Position numbers and translations under genes: made by a program. The notes under the pieces were generated by a model, which did no database searches, was not told where the DNA came from, and saw only the letters and a program-made list of their open reading frames with translations. This document shows positions 1 to 7,963 of a stretch of DNA of 64,000 nucleotides, in pieces (position 1 is the first letter of the stretch; the number at the start of each line of letters is the position of its first letter). The stretch comes from Pseudomonas marginalis. GTDB lineage: Bacteria; Pseudomonadota; Gammaproteobacteria; Pseudomonadales; Pseudomonadaceae. The DNA lies in NCBI RefSeq assembly GCF_008692035.1, contig NZ_VTFG01000001.1:2977501-3041500 (forward strand), read 5' to 3'.

Positions 1-251
1 GGGACGACCTGGTGATGGATCGGTATGAGCGGGAGGTGTTCGGATTGCTGGTGCGACAGGGGGATCTGCCTGGAGTTCTGCTGAAGATAGACGAGTGTAT
101 GGCGCAGGCGCTGGTCGCTTTGGGTGGGGCCGATACGGTATTGGGACGTGAGCTGCAGCGGTTGTCTACCGACGTACAGCAAGCCTCCACGCTGGAGGAA
201 CTCAAGCCACTGCTCGCGACACTGAAGGACTACCTTAAAGCCATTCAATAA
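1..251 (+). CDS. 3' end of an unidentified protein (5' truncated by the window edge)
   Basis: The reading frame is already open at base 3 and runs to a TAA at 249-251, so the visible 83 residues are probably the C-terminus of a longer protein rather than a small gene starting at the GTG/ATG at 12-17. The visible part is largely amphipathic helix with leucine-rich stretches and shows no motif I recognise. It is followed 24 bases downstream by a gene with its own ribosome binding site. A short complete protein starting at base 15 cannot be excluded. Confidence 0.5.
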   Translation, partial: DDLVMDRYEREVFGLLVRQGDLPGVLLKIDECMAQALVALGGADTVLGRELQRLSTDVQQASTLEELKPLLATLKDYLKAIQ

Positions 252-275
252 CGGACTCACCACAAGGACCTTCAC

Positions 276-647
276 ATGATCGACTTCAATAACAAAGGCT
301 TCTTCAAACTCAAGCAAAACAACGAATACGCCGAACGCGTCGCGGCCCTGCTGCTGGACGGCGAAGAAGTCATCGACGCCTACAAAGCCATGCGCGACGG
401 CGTGGTCTTCACCACCAAACGCATCATCGCAGTGAACGTACAAGGCATAACAGGCAGCAAGAAGGACTTCACCTCGCTGCCGTACAAAAACATCGTCGCG
501 TACTCGGTGGAAACGTCCGGGACGTTTGACCTGGATTCGGAACTGGAGATTTACTTTTCGTCGTTGGGGAAAGTGAAATTTGAATTCACCGGCAAGACCT
601 CGATTGTTGAAATCTCGCGCTTGATCTCCAAGCACTTGCTGAGCTGA
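276..647 (+). CDS. Bacterial PH-domain protein
   Basis: This 123-residue soluble protein reads as a single bacterial pleckstrin-homology-like domain. It has an N-terminal helix, then the strand sequence GVVFTTKRIIAVNVQG, a conserved PYKNIVAYSVETSGTFD segment and a final amphipathic helix, the typical order in the small bPH family. There is no signal peptide or membrane segment, so it should be cytosolic. An AAGGA lies seven bases before the ATG. The precise role of this family is unknown. Family assignment is from the strand and turn pattern only. Confidence 0.75.
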   Translation: MIDFNNKGFFKLKQNNEYAERVAALLLDGEEVIDAYKAMRDGVVFTTKRIIAVNVQGITGSKKDFTSLPYKNIVAYSVETSGTFDLDSELEIYFSSLGKVKFEFTGKTSIVEISRLISKHLLS

Positions 648-996
648 TCAGCAGGCATGCTTCAGAACATCACCGATGACGCCTATTGATCGTCACCCAC
701 GCTGTTGAACCGAGCCCGATCACCTAAAAGTAAACCGAGGCTGACGACACGCAACCTCATCAAATAAGTGGAGCCCCCAGTCAACAGCTGACGCTACCCA
801 CATTCACCAAGCCAGAACTCAGAAGCATGAGGCTACCGCCCCCCAATCTGCATTTCCTACACCGTCGCCCCTTATTTCACTAGCCCACGTTCACAAACCC
901 TGTCGTTATTCCGTCCTGCTTGCTCCGGCCAGTGCCCCACACGCTTTGCAAAAAAAGCCTGTCGGGCCTGGCGCCGCAGTTGATCAGGGAATGATT
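648..996. other. Intergenic stretch without a recognisable gene
   Basis: About 350 bases between the PH-domain gene and the sigma factor gene. Open frames here are antisense extensions of the sigma factor gene. No terminator, tRNA or clear promoter was seen, but the sigma factor promoter should lie in the right-hand part. Confidence 0.5.
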
Positions 997-1575
997 ATGG
1001 CGAGTGACAGGGATGCGAAGCCGCACGGTGTCGAGCACGGCTGTGCGCCGAATGAAATTTGGCTGTTCTTGATCCATCACGACGCAATCATTCGTCAGCG
1101 CTGTCGACGGTTGCTGCGCCGCCCCCAGGATGCAGAGGACGCCTTGAGCGAGGTGCGCCTGCATTTGTTCAACCTGTTGAGCAAGGCCCCCGAACGCTTG
1201 AATAGCGTGGAGAATGTGCCCGCCTGGCTCAAGCGGGTGGCGCACAACTTTTGTATCGACCGCCTGCGCAAAACGCCGGTCACCTGCAGCCTTGAATGGC
1301 TTGATCACGATCTGTATGAAAGCGTCACCTGGCAACCTCCGCATGATGACCCGGAACGCAATGCGTGCGGACAAGAAGCCTTGCAGGCCCTTAACCTGGC
1401 CATCGGCCGGTTGCCGGCGACACTTTCGCAGGCGTTGGCGCTGCGTTGCATCGATGGCCTGGAATACGAAGGTATGGCAGGCACGTTGCTGATCAGTGAG
1501 TCCAACGCCCGAAAGCGTGTGCAACTGGCACGGCAGCAATTACGGGGTTTACTCGGTCCGATTTGCGGCACTTGA
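997..1575 (+). CDS. ECF-like RNA polymerase sigma factor
   Basis: The 192-residue product has the two-domain layout of a group IV (ECF) sigma factor. Region 2 is around residues 30-90 (RRPQDAEDALSEVRLHLF, then PAWLKRVAHNFCIDRLRK). Region 4 is around 125-185, with a helix-turn-helix read as LEYEGMAGTLLISESNARKR. No anti-sigma gene of the FecR or zinc type is adjacent. I chose the ATG at 997 because an AGGGA sits six bases upstream; the ATG at 991 would abut it. The gene converges on the EndoU-like gene across a shared terminator. Its regulon is unknown, though the neighbourhood is toxin-rich. Confidence 0.75.
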   Translation: MASDRDAKPHGVEHGCAPNEIWLFLIHHDAIIRQRCRRLLRRPQDAEDALSEVRLHLFNLLSKAPERLNSVENVPAWLKRVAHNFCIDRLRKTPVTCSLEWLDHDLYESVTWQPPHDDPERNACGQEALQALNLAIGRLPATLSQALALRCIDGLEYEGMAGTLLISESNARKRVQLARQQLRGLLGPICGT

Positions 1576-1598
1576 TTCATTGGCAAGCCCGCAAGAAC

Positions 1599-1630
1599 AA
1601 GCCTGCCCCAAATCATTGGGGCAGGCTTTT
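1599..1630. terminator. Rho-independent terminator between convergent genes
   Basis: AGCCTGCCCC pairs with GGGGCAGGCT around a short AAATCATT loop, followed by TTTT on the + strand. It ends the sigma factor transcript and has an A-run on the other side that could serve the convergent gene. Confidence 0.85.
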
Positions 1631-1636
1631 CCATAC

Positions 1637-2329
1637 TCAGAAAGCCGCGATCGGGAAGGCTGAACTCACCCACCAAACCAAGGCAGCACCAGGCGCAGGG
1701 GGAATACCGTTGAGATAGCCGCCAACCGTAAATGCCAGCCCTTGCTCATCAACACAATAAGGATTGGGAACGACGGCGATCACCGTCGGCGCGGAAGGCC
1801 CGAAGAAAATCTGGCTGTTTCCCCCACCCATCACCAGGCCAGAGCTCAAGTGCATGAAGGCATAGCGAATCGACGCGACAACCTGCTGTTGCGTGCAACT
1901 GTCGGGGAAGAACGTGGAAGGCCCTGCCTTGGCCACCCACGTCCCCGTCGCCACGTTAAACACTTCTACGTTGGCGTTTGCATAGCGGTAATCGTTAGGT
2001 TGATTAAGCCCGTAAGGCACCATGTATGTACGAGGACCGATGGTACGCGCGGCAACCGGGTCAAGCGCCAGCGGCCCCACCAGCGGATCATGGTTACCGG
2101 GCCGAGAGTGAAACCCCACCGCATTGCCAGCGGCGTTGATCTCGCCACAGAAGATATGCCGTTGGTTTATCTGCGGGTTGCTCCGGCTGTTAGGGATAGC
2201 CACGTTGCTGACCTGCACCGGTAGCGGGATCACCGCGGCTGAAGCCGCAGCGCAGTCCATCTGCGCAGCAGCCGACAGGCTCAGTAGTGCGCTGGCCACA
2301 CCCATGGCAACGACGGTAAGTGCGTGCAT
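1637..2329 (-). CDS. Secreted EndoU-like nuclease
   Basis: The 230-residue protein begins with a clear Sec signal peptide (MHALTVVAMGVASALLSLSAAAQ region). Around residues 55-80 it carries RHIFCGEINAAGNAVGFHSR, which matches my recollection of the bacterial EndoU RNase core, where two histidines act in catalysis. The start at 2329 is chosen because AAGGAG stands seven bases before it; the upstream ATG at 2350 has no such site. EndoU domains usually occur as toxin tips on CdiA or polymorphic toxins; here the domain stands alone behind a signal peptide. No obvious immunity gene is next to it. Confidence is higher for 'secreted' than for the family. Confidence 0.6.
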   Translation of the reverse strand: MHALTVVAMGVASALLSLSAAAQMDCAAASAAVIPLPVQVSNVAIPNSRSNPQINQRHIFCGEINAAGNAVGFHSRPGNHDPLVGPLALDPVAARTIGPRTYMVPYGLNQPNDYRYANANVEVFNVATGTWVAKAGPSTFFPDSCTQQQVVASIRYAFMHLSSGLVMGGGNSQIFFGPSAPTVIAVVPNPYCVDEQGLAFTVGGYLNGIPPAPGAALVWWVSSAFPIAAF

Positions 2330-2544
2330 GACAAGACTCCTTTCTGACAATCGGGACGGAATGCCCCTTCGTCAGGACGCAACGCGACTACCAGTTGTGA
2401 AGCGTACATGACCGCGTCTGCACGGCTTTCTTGCACAGCGAGGAAGAAGCTGAAACAGATCTTCACAAGCGGTGACGCGGTACGTCAGGAGGGATAAGCC
2501 AAGGCATGTTGCTCCGGCTTGAACAGGGAACAAGGAGAAGGACA

Positions 2545-3168
2545 ATGACCACATTCAATGTGAACTTCGCTGTCGATGATATGGAAGGCAAGACCGTTCT
2601 GGTATTTCTCAAACCCCAACAGCCTCAGCGCGATTATCGGATTCACGCCTGGCAGATCCTGACCGGCTCTGCCGGTGCCACTGAGTCGTTCGACTACGAG
2701 GCCATCATCGAAACCGATGTCACCACCCTTGGTGAAAAAGACAGCAATACCATCATCTCGGGCCGTCGCACGCTTAACCCTGGCACCTTGCTTCAGGCGG
2801 TCAGCCCTAACGGATTGTCACCGTACCTTGAGCCGGCGGCGCTTTCACTGGCCAAGGAGAAACTCACACCGCAGCAGTGCGGCATCATCAACAAAACCAA
2901 CCCGTACCTGCAGTTCGACAGCAACTGGTACGTCAACGGTCGGCCTGTAGTGACCATGCCGAAAGTGGACTCGAGCATGACCGTAAGCTTTGAATACGAG
3001 CCCAATTTTTACTTCATGGTGGCAACGCCTCCGATGGTCGGGCAAACCTATATCGTGCAGAACTTCTCGGATATGACCCAGTTCATCGCGCCCATCACCG
3101 CCACTGAGGTGAACGTGACGGTAAGCCGTGCCAGCGGCCTGTGGTCGTTCGATTTCGCGCCGATGTAA
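2545..3168 (+). CDS. Protein of unknown function
   Basis: This 207-residue protein has no signal peptide or membrane helix and looks beta-rich, with alternating hydrophobic residues such as FNVNFAVDDMEGKTVLVFL and TVSFEYEPNFYFMVATPP. I do not recognise the family. A strong AAGGAGAAGGACA precedes the ATG. It is divergent from the EndoU-like gene and lies just upstream of the broken bacteriocin, so it may belong to the same accessory island, either as an associated protein or as an independent cargo gene. Confidence 0.7.
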   Translation: MTTFNVNFAVDDMEGKTVLVFLKPQQPQRDYRIHAWQILTGSAGATESFDYEAIIETDVTTLGEKDSNTIISGRRTLNPGTLLQAVSPNGLSPYLEPAALSLAKEKLTPQQCGIINKTNPYLQFDSNWYVNGRPVVTMPKVDSSMTVSFEYEPNFYFMVATPPMVGQTYIVQNFSDMTQFIAPITATEVNVTVSRASGLWSFDFAPM

Positions 3169-3177
3169 CGTTGAAAC

Positions 3178-3202
3178 ACGCGGCGAGCAAATCGCCGCGT
3201 GC
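3178..3202 (+). terminator. Stem-loop after the unknown gene
   Basis: ACGCGGCGA and TCGCCGCGT form a nine-base stem around GCAAA. There is no T-run after it, so it may be a weak or Rho-assisted terminator or an mRNA stabiliser. Confidence 0.5.
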
Positions 3203-3263
3203 CTTACCTGCCCCCCCGTCCCCCTCGTAGCCTCACTCCCTAGCACAAGGAAGTGAGCCATCC

Positions 3264-4096
3264 ATGTCAGAACGCTTTTATCCCCCCACCGAAGAAGAGT
3301 TACTCAAACAGCGAATCCTGACCCCACAGCCGTCGCGGGCGCCGTATTCGCCATCTGTTGATTTTTACGAGCCATCCCCGCGTTCGCAGATGCGCTTGCA
3401 TATCGAGCAACGCGAGGACGGCACGCTCAAGGGGTATGGGTTTACACCGGCAATAATCCTGATTGGCAAATGATTGATGTGGTGCAGTTCCAAAGCCGTG
3501 GCGATCAGTTTGTGGCGGATTTGGGTGAGGGTGTCGAGCTGATCTGGACACCCGCCGTTGATCCAAGTGGCACGCTGGGTATTCCGACCCTGGAGGCTGC
3601 GCCACAAGCACCGGTGATCTGGATTTACCCGCCGACGGATAAAGCGGCGCAGATTCTGGTGAACCCGATTTATCCGCCGTCGTATCGGGATTTTATTCTG
3701 GTGTTCCCGGTGGAGTCGGGGATTCGACCGCTGTATGTGGTGGTTAGTGTCAAGGCTGGGGATCACAAGTACCACAAGGCTCCAAATACTGAACAAATAA
3801 CTGGCTTTGGAAACCTGATAAAAGCAAAACCCATGGCTCCCAGACAGGGCGGTGCCGGGCTGAGAGAGCGTTGGATTGAGGAAAAAGGCAGGAAAGTTTA
3901 TGAATGGGATTCCCAACATGGAGAGTTGGAAGTTTATCTTGCAAGTGATGGGTCGATAGACGAGGACGTCAATAACGGTATGTTTGAACTGCGGCGTGAA
4001 TGGCTATCACTGATACAGACACACTTCTCTCATGAAATTGCTCTCTCAGAAAGCGACTACTTCATCGCGTTTGATTACGAAGGTGCAAACGAATAA
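3264..4096 (+). pseudogene. Broken S-type bacteriocin: frameshifted E3-type RNase fused to the tail of its immunity protein
   Basis: Two abutting frames make one former gene. Frame one (3264-3473) encodes 69 residues ending at a TGA. Frame two is open before its ATG at 3470 and there reads VYTGNNPDWQMIDVVQFQSR, the expected continuation, so a single-base shift lies near 3430-3440. The second part contains the S-type pyocin segment (LGIPTLEAAPQAPVIWIYPP, NPIYPPSYRDFILVFP). It then has a colicin E3-like ribonuclease (KGRKVYEWDSQHGELEVY), with the Asp, His and Glu equivalent to E3 D510, H513 and E517. At about 3950, after ASDGS, it switches to a cloacin-type immunity tail (DVNNGMFELRREW, then SESDYFIAFDYEG). 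The last toxin residues, including the E3 R545 equivalent, and the immunity N-terminus are missing. Probably inactive. Confidence 0.85.
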
Positions 4097-4107
4097 CACA
4101 GACTTAG

Positions 4108-4386
4108 AGAATTCATCTTCATGCGCAGACTGTCGTTCAGGCAGGCCTCCAAGAAGTTGGCTTTCACTTCATCCACGAGGACGAAAAAGGAAACGTTTTC
4201 GAATCAGAGCATTGGTACTTCGGCGAAGTCAGCACAACCGATGAAGACCCTGGCGGAGAGCGCTGGAAGTATCAAACCTTCAGGTCCTTCCAAGCGCATC
4301 ATCCGCATTTGTTCGGCCGTCCACCTAACCCTCTTTCGCCTCACTCCCCTCCCCCCCAATCAGAACCCGTTTCCCCGGATCCGTAA
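4108..4386 (+). pseudogene. Gene remnant without a start codon
   Basis: Directly after the bacteriocin fusion, a frame that is open only from the TAG at 4105 reads like real protein (QTVVQAGLQEVGFHFIHED, then SEHWYFGEVSTTDEDPGG, then FRSFQAHHPHLF). It lacks an ATG or GTG start and runs into the 3' end of the opposite lipoprotein gene. Its composition is acidic and aromatic like a small cytosolic immunity-type protein, but I do not recognise the family. It is probably the 3' part of another gene left by the same rearrangement. Confidence 0.4.
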
Positions 4387-4891
4387 TATCAAACACCTGC
4401 TGCGCACACGCCGAAGGTTTGAACTGGAACTCCACCAGATACACCTTGCCCTTTTCAGGCTGGAAGCTACTTAACAGAGGCCCGCAAATGGCGTAGATGC
4501 CAGGGCGTGAGTCGGTGGACGAACTGGCAACGATCAGCTTCTTGCCAGGTTCTGCCTGGATCTCCAACTGCGGGAAGCGCTTGAACCCAGCGCTGGCCAC
4601 CGTCTGGTTGAGCTTTGCAATCCAGTTGAAGACGCGGCCTTCACCTGTATCCATCACCGTGCCCAGGGTTTCCATGCGTTCATCGGGGTCGCCTTCGCGG
4701 CGTATCGAGAACTCGACGGGAGCGGTGCCGCCGTAGGCTTTCATGATGACTTTGGCATGCTCAGCATCGACGGCCACGGCTTTCTGGCGCAGCTGGATGC
4801 CGTCCTTGAACAGGCTGGGCGATGAGTCGCGTTGGTTGGATTGGCAGGCACATAGCGCCAGGGCCAGGGAGAGCAGTGCGATTCGCTTCAC
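4325..4891 (-). CDS. Predicted lipoprotein of unknown function
   Basis: The 188-residue product starts MKRIALLSLALALCACQSN, a classic lipoprotein signal with Cys at about position 16 as the lipidation site. The residue after Cys is Gln, not Asp, so outer-membrane sorting is likely. The mature part has no recognised domain. It has a central region with basic/acidic residues, a Cys pair near residues 135 and 161, and a C-terminal beta-like stretch (KVYLVEFQFKPSACAQQVFD). It stands alone, with its 3' end overlapping the remnant frame on the other strand. Confidence 0.7.
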   Translation of the reverse strand: MKRIALLSLALALCACQSNQRDSSPSLFKDGIQLRQKAVAVDAEHAKVIMKAYGGTAPVEFSIRREGDPDERMETLGTVMDTGEGRVFNWIAKLNQTVASAGFKRFPQLEIQAEPGKKLIVASSSTDSRPGIYAICGPLLSSFQPEKGKVYLVEFQFKPSACAQQVFDITDPGKRVLIGGEGSEAKEG

Positions 4892-4970
4892 GGGAGGATG
4901 TCCTTATCTTATCAAGGTGAACGATGATGACTGGACCTGCGATTAAACAGAATGTTCCGCCATGATCGCC

Positions 4971-6323
4971 TCAGGTCTCGTTAAACACCAACCGCGCACA
5001 CAACCCGCCCTGCTCCCGGTTATGCAACGCCAACCGGCTGCCGATCTTGCCCACGATCATCTCCACAATCGCCAGCCCCAGCCCAGCGCCATTGGCATTG
5101 CCACGGCTGTAGAACCGCTCGAACAAACGCCCCATTTCCGCCTCATCAATGCCCGGCCCCTGGTCCTCCACGCTCAGGCAATGGGCGCCAATCACCACTT
5201 TCACTTCGCTGCCCGGCGGGGAGAAGTTGAGGGCGTTGGTCACCAGGTTTTGCAGGGCGATGGCCAGTGCCACCGGTTCGGTTTCGATCCAGCAGTCTTC
5301 ATCCCCTTCCAGCACCAACTCCACGCCTTTCTCCATGGCCAGCGGTGTCAGTTCGGCGAGTTCTTCGCGCACCAGCTCGGTGAGTTGTACGCGGCTGCGC
5401 TTGGGATTGTTCAACTGCGGTTCGATACGCGCCATGGTCAGCAGTTGGCTGCCAATACGGGTGGCGCGATCGACGCCGTTGACCAGGAAGTCCAACGCTT
5501 CGCGCCGCTGGGCCTCGGTGCCGGCACTTTGGGCGTTTTGCGCATGGATGCGCAGGATCGCCAGGGGTGTGCGCAGTTCGTGGGCGGCGTCGGCGATGAA
5601 GCGGCGCTCGCGTTCCAATAGGTCATCCACCTGGACCAACAGCCGGTTGAGCGCGGTTTGCATCGGTTCCAGGTCGCTGGGCAGCGGCTTGAGGTGCAGC
5701 GGTTGCAGGGTCTCGGCGGTTCGCCCGCGAATCTTGCGGGCCATGGCGCGCAAGGGCTTGAGGCCCCAGCCGATCACCAGCCAGATCAACACCGTGAGCA
5801 GCGGCACGCCGATCAAGGTGGGCCAGAGGGTGTGGCGCATGATGCGCTGGATCACGTCCTGACGAATGTCGTCGCGCTCGCCCACCCAGATCAGCAGGCC
5901 CTGTTGCGGATCGGCGAGGAGAAAGGCGCACCAGTCGTTGCCGTTGTCCATGATGTCGTGGGACCCGAGGGTAGCCGGCGGTGCGACCAACACCGGCGCT
6001 TCGGCGGAGCGTACGAGTAATTGGCCGTCGCTGCGCCACACCTGGAAGGTCAACCGGGTTTCATAAGGGTGAGCGACGCCGTCTTCGCCGACACGGCTCA
6101 TGGCCTGGTCGAAGGCCTGGTACAGGCGGTCCCAATCAGCCTCGCCGGGGTCGCGTTGGCGTAGCACGCCTTGCAACAGGCGCGCGCTTTGGGCGAGTTG
6201 GGCGTCGTAGACTTCTTCGATTTCGTGGTGGCTGTCGCGCAGCACCAGCCAGCTGATCAGGGCGTCGCCCAACAGGATCAGCACCAGGACAGGGATGAGG
6301 ATACGAGCACGCACGGAGGTCAT
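4971..6323 (-). CDS. Two-component sensor histidine kinase (QseC/PmrB-like)
   Basis: The 450-residue inner-membrane kinase has a first membrane helix at residues 7-28, a periplasmic sensor region of about 135 residues and a second helix near 170-190. A HAMP-like linker follows, then a HisKA box with the phospho-acceptor in FIADAAHELRTPLAILRIHA. The ATPase part has N-box LQNLVTNALNFSPPGS, G1 DQGPGIDEAEMGRLFERFY and G2 GAGLGLAIVEMIV. It overlaps its response regulator by four bases (ATGA), so the two are co-translated. The signal is unknown; the linked PepSY/cytochrome b561 genes and the box at 7067-7086 suggest a QseBC/PmrAB-type envelope or metal response. Confidence 0.9.
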   Translation of the reverse strand: MTSVRARILIPVLVLILLGDALISWLVLRDSHHEIEEVYDAQLAQSARLLQGVLRQRDPGEADWDRLYQAFDQAMSRVGEDGVAHPYETRLTFQVWRSDGQLLVRSAEAPVLVAPPATLGSHDIMDNGNDWCAFLLADPQQGLLIWVGERDDIRQDVIQRIMRHTLWPTLIGVPLLTVLIWLVIGWGLKPLRAMARKIRGRTAETLQPLHLKPLPSDLEPMQTALNRLLVQVDDLLERERRFIADAAHELRTPLAILRIHAQNAQSAGTEAQRREALDFLVNGVDRATRIGSQLLTMARIEPQLNNPKRSRVQLTELVREELAELTPLAMEKGVELVLEGDEDCWIETEPVALAIALQNLVTNALNFSPPGSEVKVVIGAHCLSVEDQGPGIDEAEMGRLFERFYSRGNANGAGLGLAIVEMIVGKIGSRLALHNREQGGLCARLVFNET

Positions 6324-6982
6324 GGTTTGAGCGCCAGTACATAGCCAACGCCGCGCACGGTGCGGATCAGCTCGGTGGATAACTTTTTACGCAGGTTGTG
6401 GATCAACACTTCCAAGGTGTTGCTCTCGACCCGGTCCTGCCAGCCATACAACGCGCGGGACAGGCGCTCGCGGGTCACCACTTTGCCGGGGCGCACCATC
6501 AGTTGGTGCAGCAGTTGGTACTCCATCGGCGTCACGATGATGTCCGCGTCCAGGTACCGCACCTGCTGGGTGGCCGGGTCGAGGCTGACGCCGGCATGTT
6601 CCAGCATCGGTTGCGCGCGCCCCTGGCTGCGGCGCAGCAGGGCACGCACGCGGGCCTTGAGTTCTTCCACATCGAACGGCTTGACCAGGTAATCATCGGC
6701 ACCGGCATCCAGACCGGCGATGCGCTCGGCGGTGCCGTCGCGGGCGGTGAGGATCAGCACCGGCAGGTCGTGCTGCTCGGCACGCAGTTGCTGCAGCAGG
6801 TCCAGGCCATCAAGGCGCGGTAGACCTAAGTCGAGCAGCAAAAGATCGAAGCTTTCCGTGCGCAGGGCATGCAGGGCCGCAACGCCATCCTGCAACCAAT
6901 CCAGGGTGTAGCCCTCAACGCCCAATGCCACGCGAATCCCTTGGCCAAGGGCACGATCATCTTCGACAAGGAGTAGGCGCAT
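6320..6982 (-). CDS. OmpR/PhoB-family response regulator (QseB/PmrA-like)
   Basis: The 220-residue protein has a receiver domain (residues 1-115), with acidic pocket VEDD, phospho-acceptor Asp in LLLLDLGLPRLDG, Thr in LILTARD and Lys in YLVKPFD. A winged-helix effector domain (125-218) follows, with NTLEVLIHNLRKKL and IRTVRGVGYVL. I placed the start at 6982 (MRLLLVEDD); the longer frame upstream has no domain content. It is the first gene of an operon with the histidine kinase and is divergent from the PepSY gene. A direct repeat typical of this regulator subfamily lies in the shared upstream region. Confidence 0.9.
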   Translation of the reverse strand: MRLLLVEDDRALGQGIRVALGVEGYTLDWLQDGVAALHALRTESFDLLLLDLGLPRLDGLDLLQQLRAEQHDLPVLILTARDGTAERIAGLDAGADDYLVKPFDVEELKARVRALLRRSQGRAQPMLEHAGVSLDPATQQVRYLDADIIVTPMEYQLLHQLMVRPGKVVTRERLSRALYGWQDRVESNTLEVLIHNLRKKLSTELIRTVRGVGYVLALKP

Positions 6983-7066
6983 AGCAAAGTCTCTGTAGGA
7001 ATCGGCGGCATCATGCCGGGTTCTGGGCGGGGCTATTCCAGCCAAGATGTTACGGCGCGTTGCCAA

Positions 7067-7086
7067 CTAAGGTTGCCCTAAGGTTG
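7067..7086. promoter_or_regulatory. PmrA/QseB-like direct-repeat box
   Basis: CTAAGGTTG occurs twice, at 7067-7075 and 7078-7086, giving an 11-base period. This resembles the PmrA/QseB box (CTTAAGGTT repeats). It lies between the response regulator gene and the divergent PepSY gene, so it can serve autoregulation and control of the PepSY/cytochrome pair. Confidence 0.65.
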
Positions 7087-7129
7087 GTTTTGCACTGTTA
7101 AATCTCCCACATCTGCTGAGAGCTTTTCC

Positions 7130-7396
7130 ATGCGCAAAATTCTCCTGCTGTCCCTGATTATCGCCAGCCCCCTGGCCGTTGCCGGTCCGCAATGCACCAC
7201 CGCCGAACGCTCGCAATGGCAAGACGAAAAAGCCTTCCAGGACAAGCTCAAGGCCGAAGGCTACGAGATCAGCAAGTTCAAGGTCACCGATGGCAACTGC
7301 TACGAGATCTACGGCTTCGACAAGGACAAGCGCAAGGTGGAGATCTACCACGACCCGGTCACCGGCAAGGCCGTGAAGACTGAGATCAAAGGCTGA
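7130..7396 (+). CDS. Periplasmic PepSY-domain protein
   Basis: The 88-residue protein has a Sec signal peptide (MRKILLLSLIIASPLAVA, cleaved near residue 18) followed by a single PepSY-like domain. The domain includes two Cys residues, one in GPQCTTAERSQWQ and one in GNCYEIYG, and the typical tail VEIYHDPVTGKAVKTEIKG. Such small periplasmic PepSY proteins commonly sit beside QseBC/PmrAB-like systems and cytochrome b561 genes. The stop codon overlaps the start of the cytochrome gene by one base, indicating an operon. Confidence 0.85.
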   Translation: MRKILLLSLIIASPLAVAGPQCTTAERSQWQDEKAFQDKLKAEGYEISKFKVTDGNCYEIYGFDKDKRKVEIYHDPVTGKAVKTEIKG

Positions 7397-7941
7397 TGCC
7401 AGGCGAATCCCTGCGTCTGTGGGACCCACTGGTGAGGCTGTTTCATCTGTCGATCGCCGGGGTCTTCGTCGCCAATTACTTCTTTAACGAAGCGGGCGAC
7501 GACTGGCATGTCTGGCTGGGCTACTACGCCATGGCCTGGCTGCTGGTACGAACGGTGTGGGGGTTCATCGGGCCGCGCAGTGCGCGCTGGGCGGACTTCT
7601 GGCCGACCCCGAAACGCTTGAACACCCATCTGCGCTCGCTGCTCAACCGCCGCCCGCAGCATCGCCTGGGCCACTCGCCCATCGGTGCGCTGGTGATGCT
7701 GTTGATGTTGCTCGCGTTGCTGGTCGTCGGCATCAGCGGCTTTTTGATGCAGGAAGTGGATGCCCTGTGGGGCGCCGATTGGCCCCTGCAAATCCATGAG
7801 ACCGCCGCCAATGTGCTGTTGGGCCTGGTGTGCATCCATGTGCTGGCCGCGGTGTTTGAAAGTATCCAGGTGCGGGACAACCTGCCGTTATCCATGCTCA
7901 CCGGTCGCAGGAAGCGCCTGCCGGATGAGCGTGCGCAGTAA
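7396..7941 (+). CDS. Cytochrome b561-family membrane protein
   Basis: The 181-residue integral membrane protein has four predicted helices, near residues 12-30, 38-58, 92-115 and 133-155. Candidate heme-ligand histidines lie in VRLFHLSIAG, DDWHVWLGYY, QIHETAANVL and CIHVLAAVF. The Pro/Arg-rich segment between helices two and three is typical of the Ni/Fe-hydrogenase-type b cytochromes that transfer electrons across the inner membrane. It forms an operon with the PepSY gene. Electron donor and acceptor cannot be read from the sequence. Confidence 0.85.
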   Translation: MPGESLRLWDPLVRLFHLSIAGVFVANYFFNEAGDDWHVWLGYYAMAWLLVRTVWGFIGPRSARWADFWPTPKRLNTHLRSLLNRRPQHRLGHSPIGALVMLLMLLALLVVGISGFLMQEVDALWGADWPLQIHETAANVLLGLVCIHVLAAVFESIQVRDNLPLSMLTGRRKRLPDERAQ

Positions 7942-7963
7942 TCCTTTTCTCGACAGGTCCTCT

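Noticed and set aside
880..1539. 219-codon - strand ORF opposite the sigma factor gene
   Set aside because: Antisense shadow; the + strand frame has clear sigma factor regions and a ribosome site.
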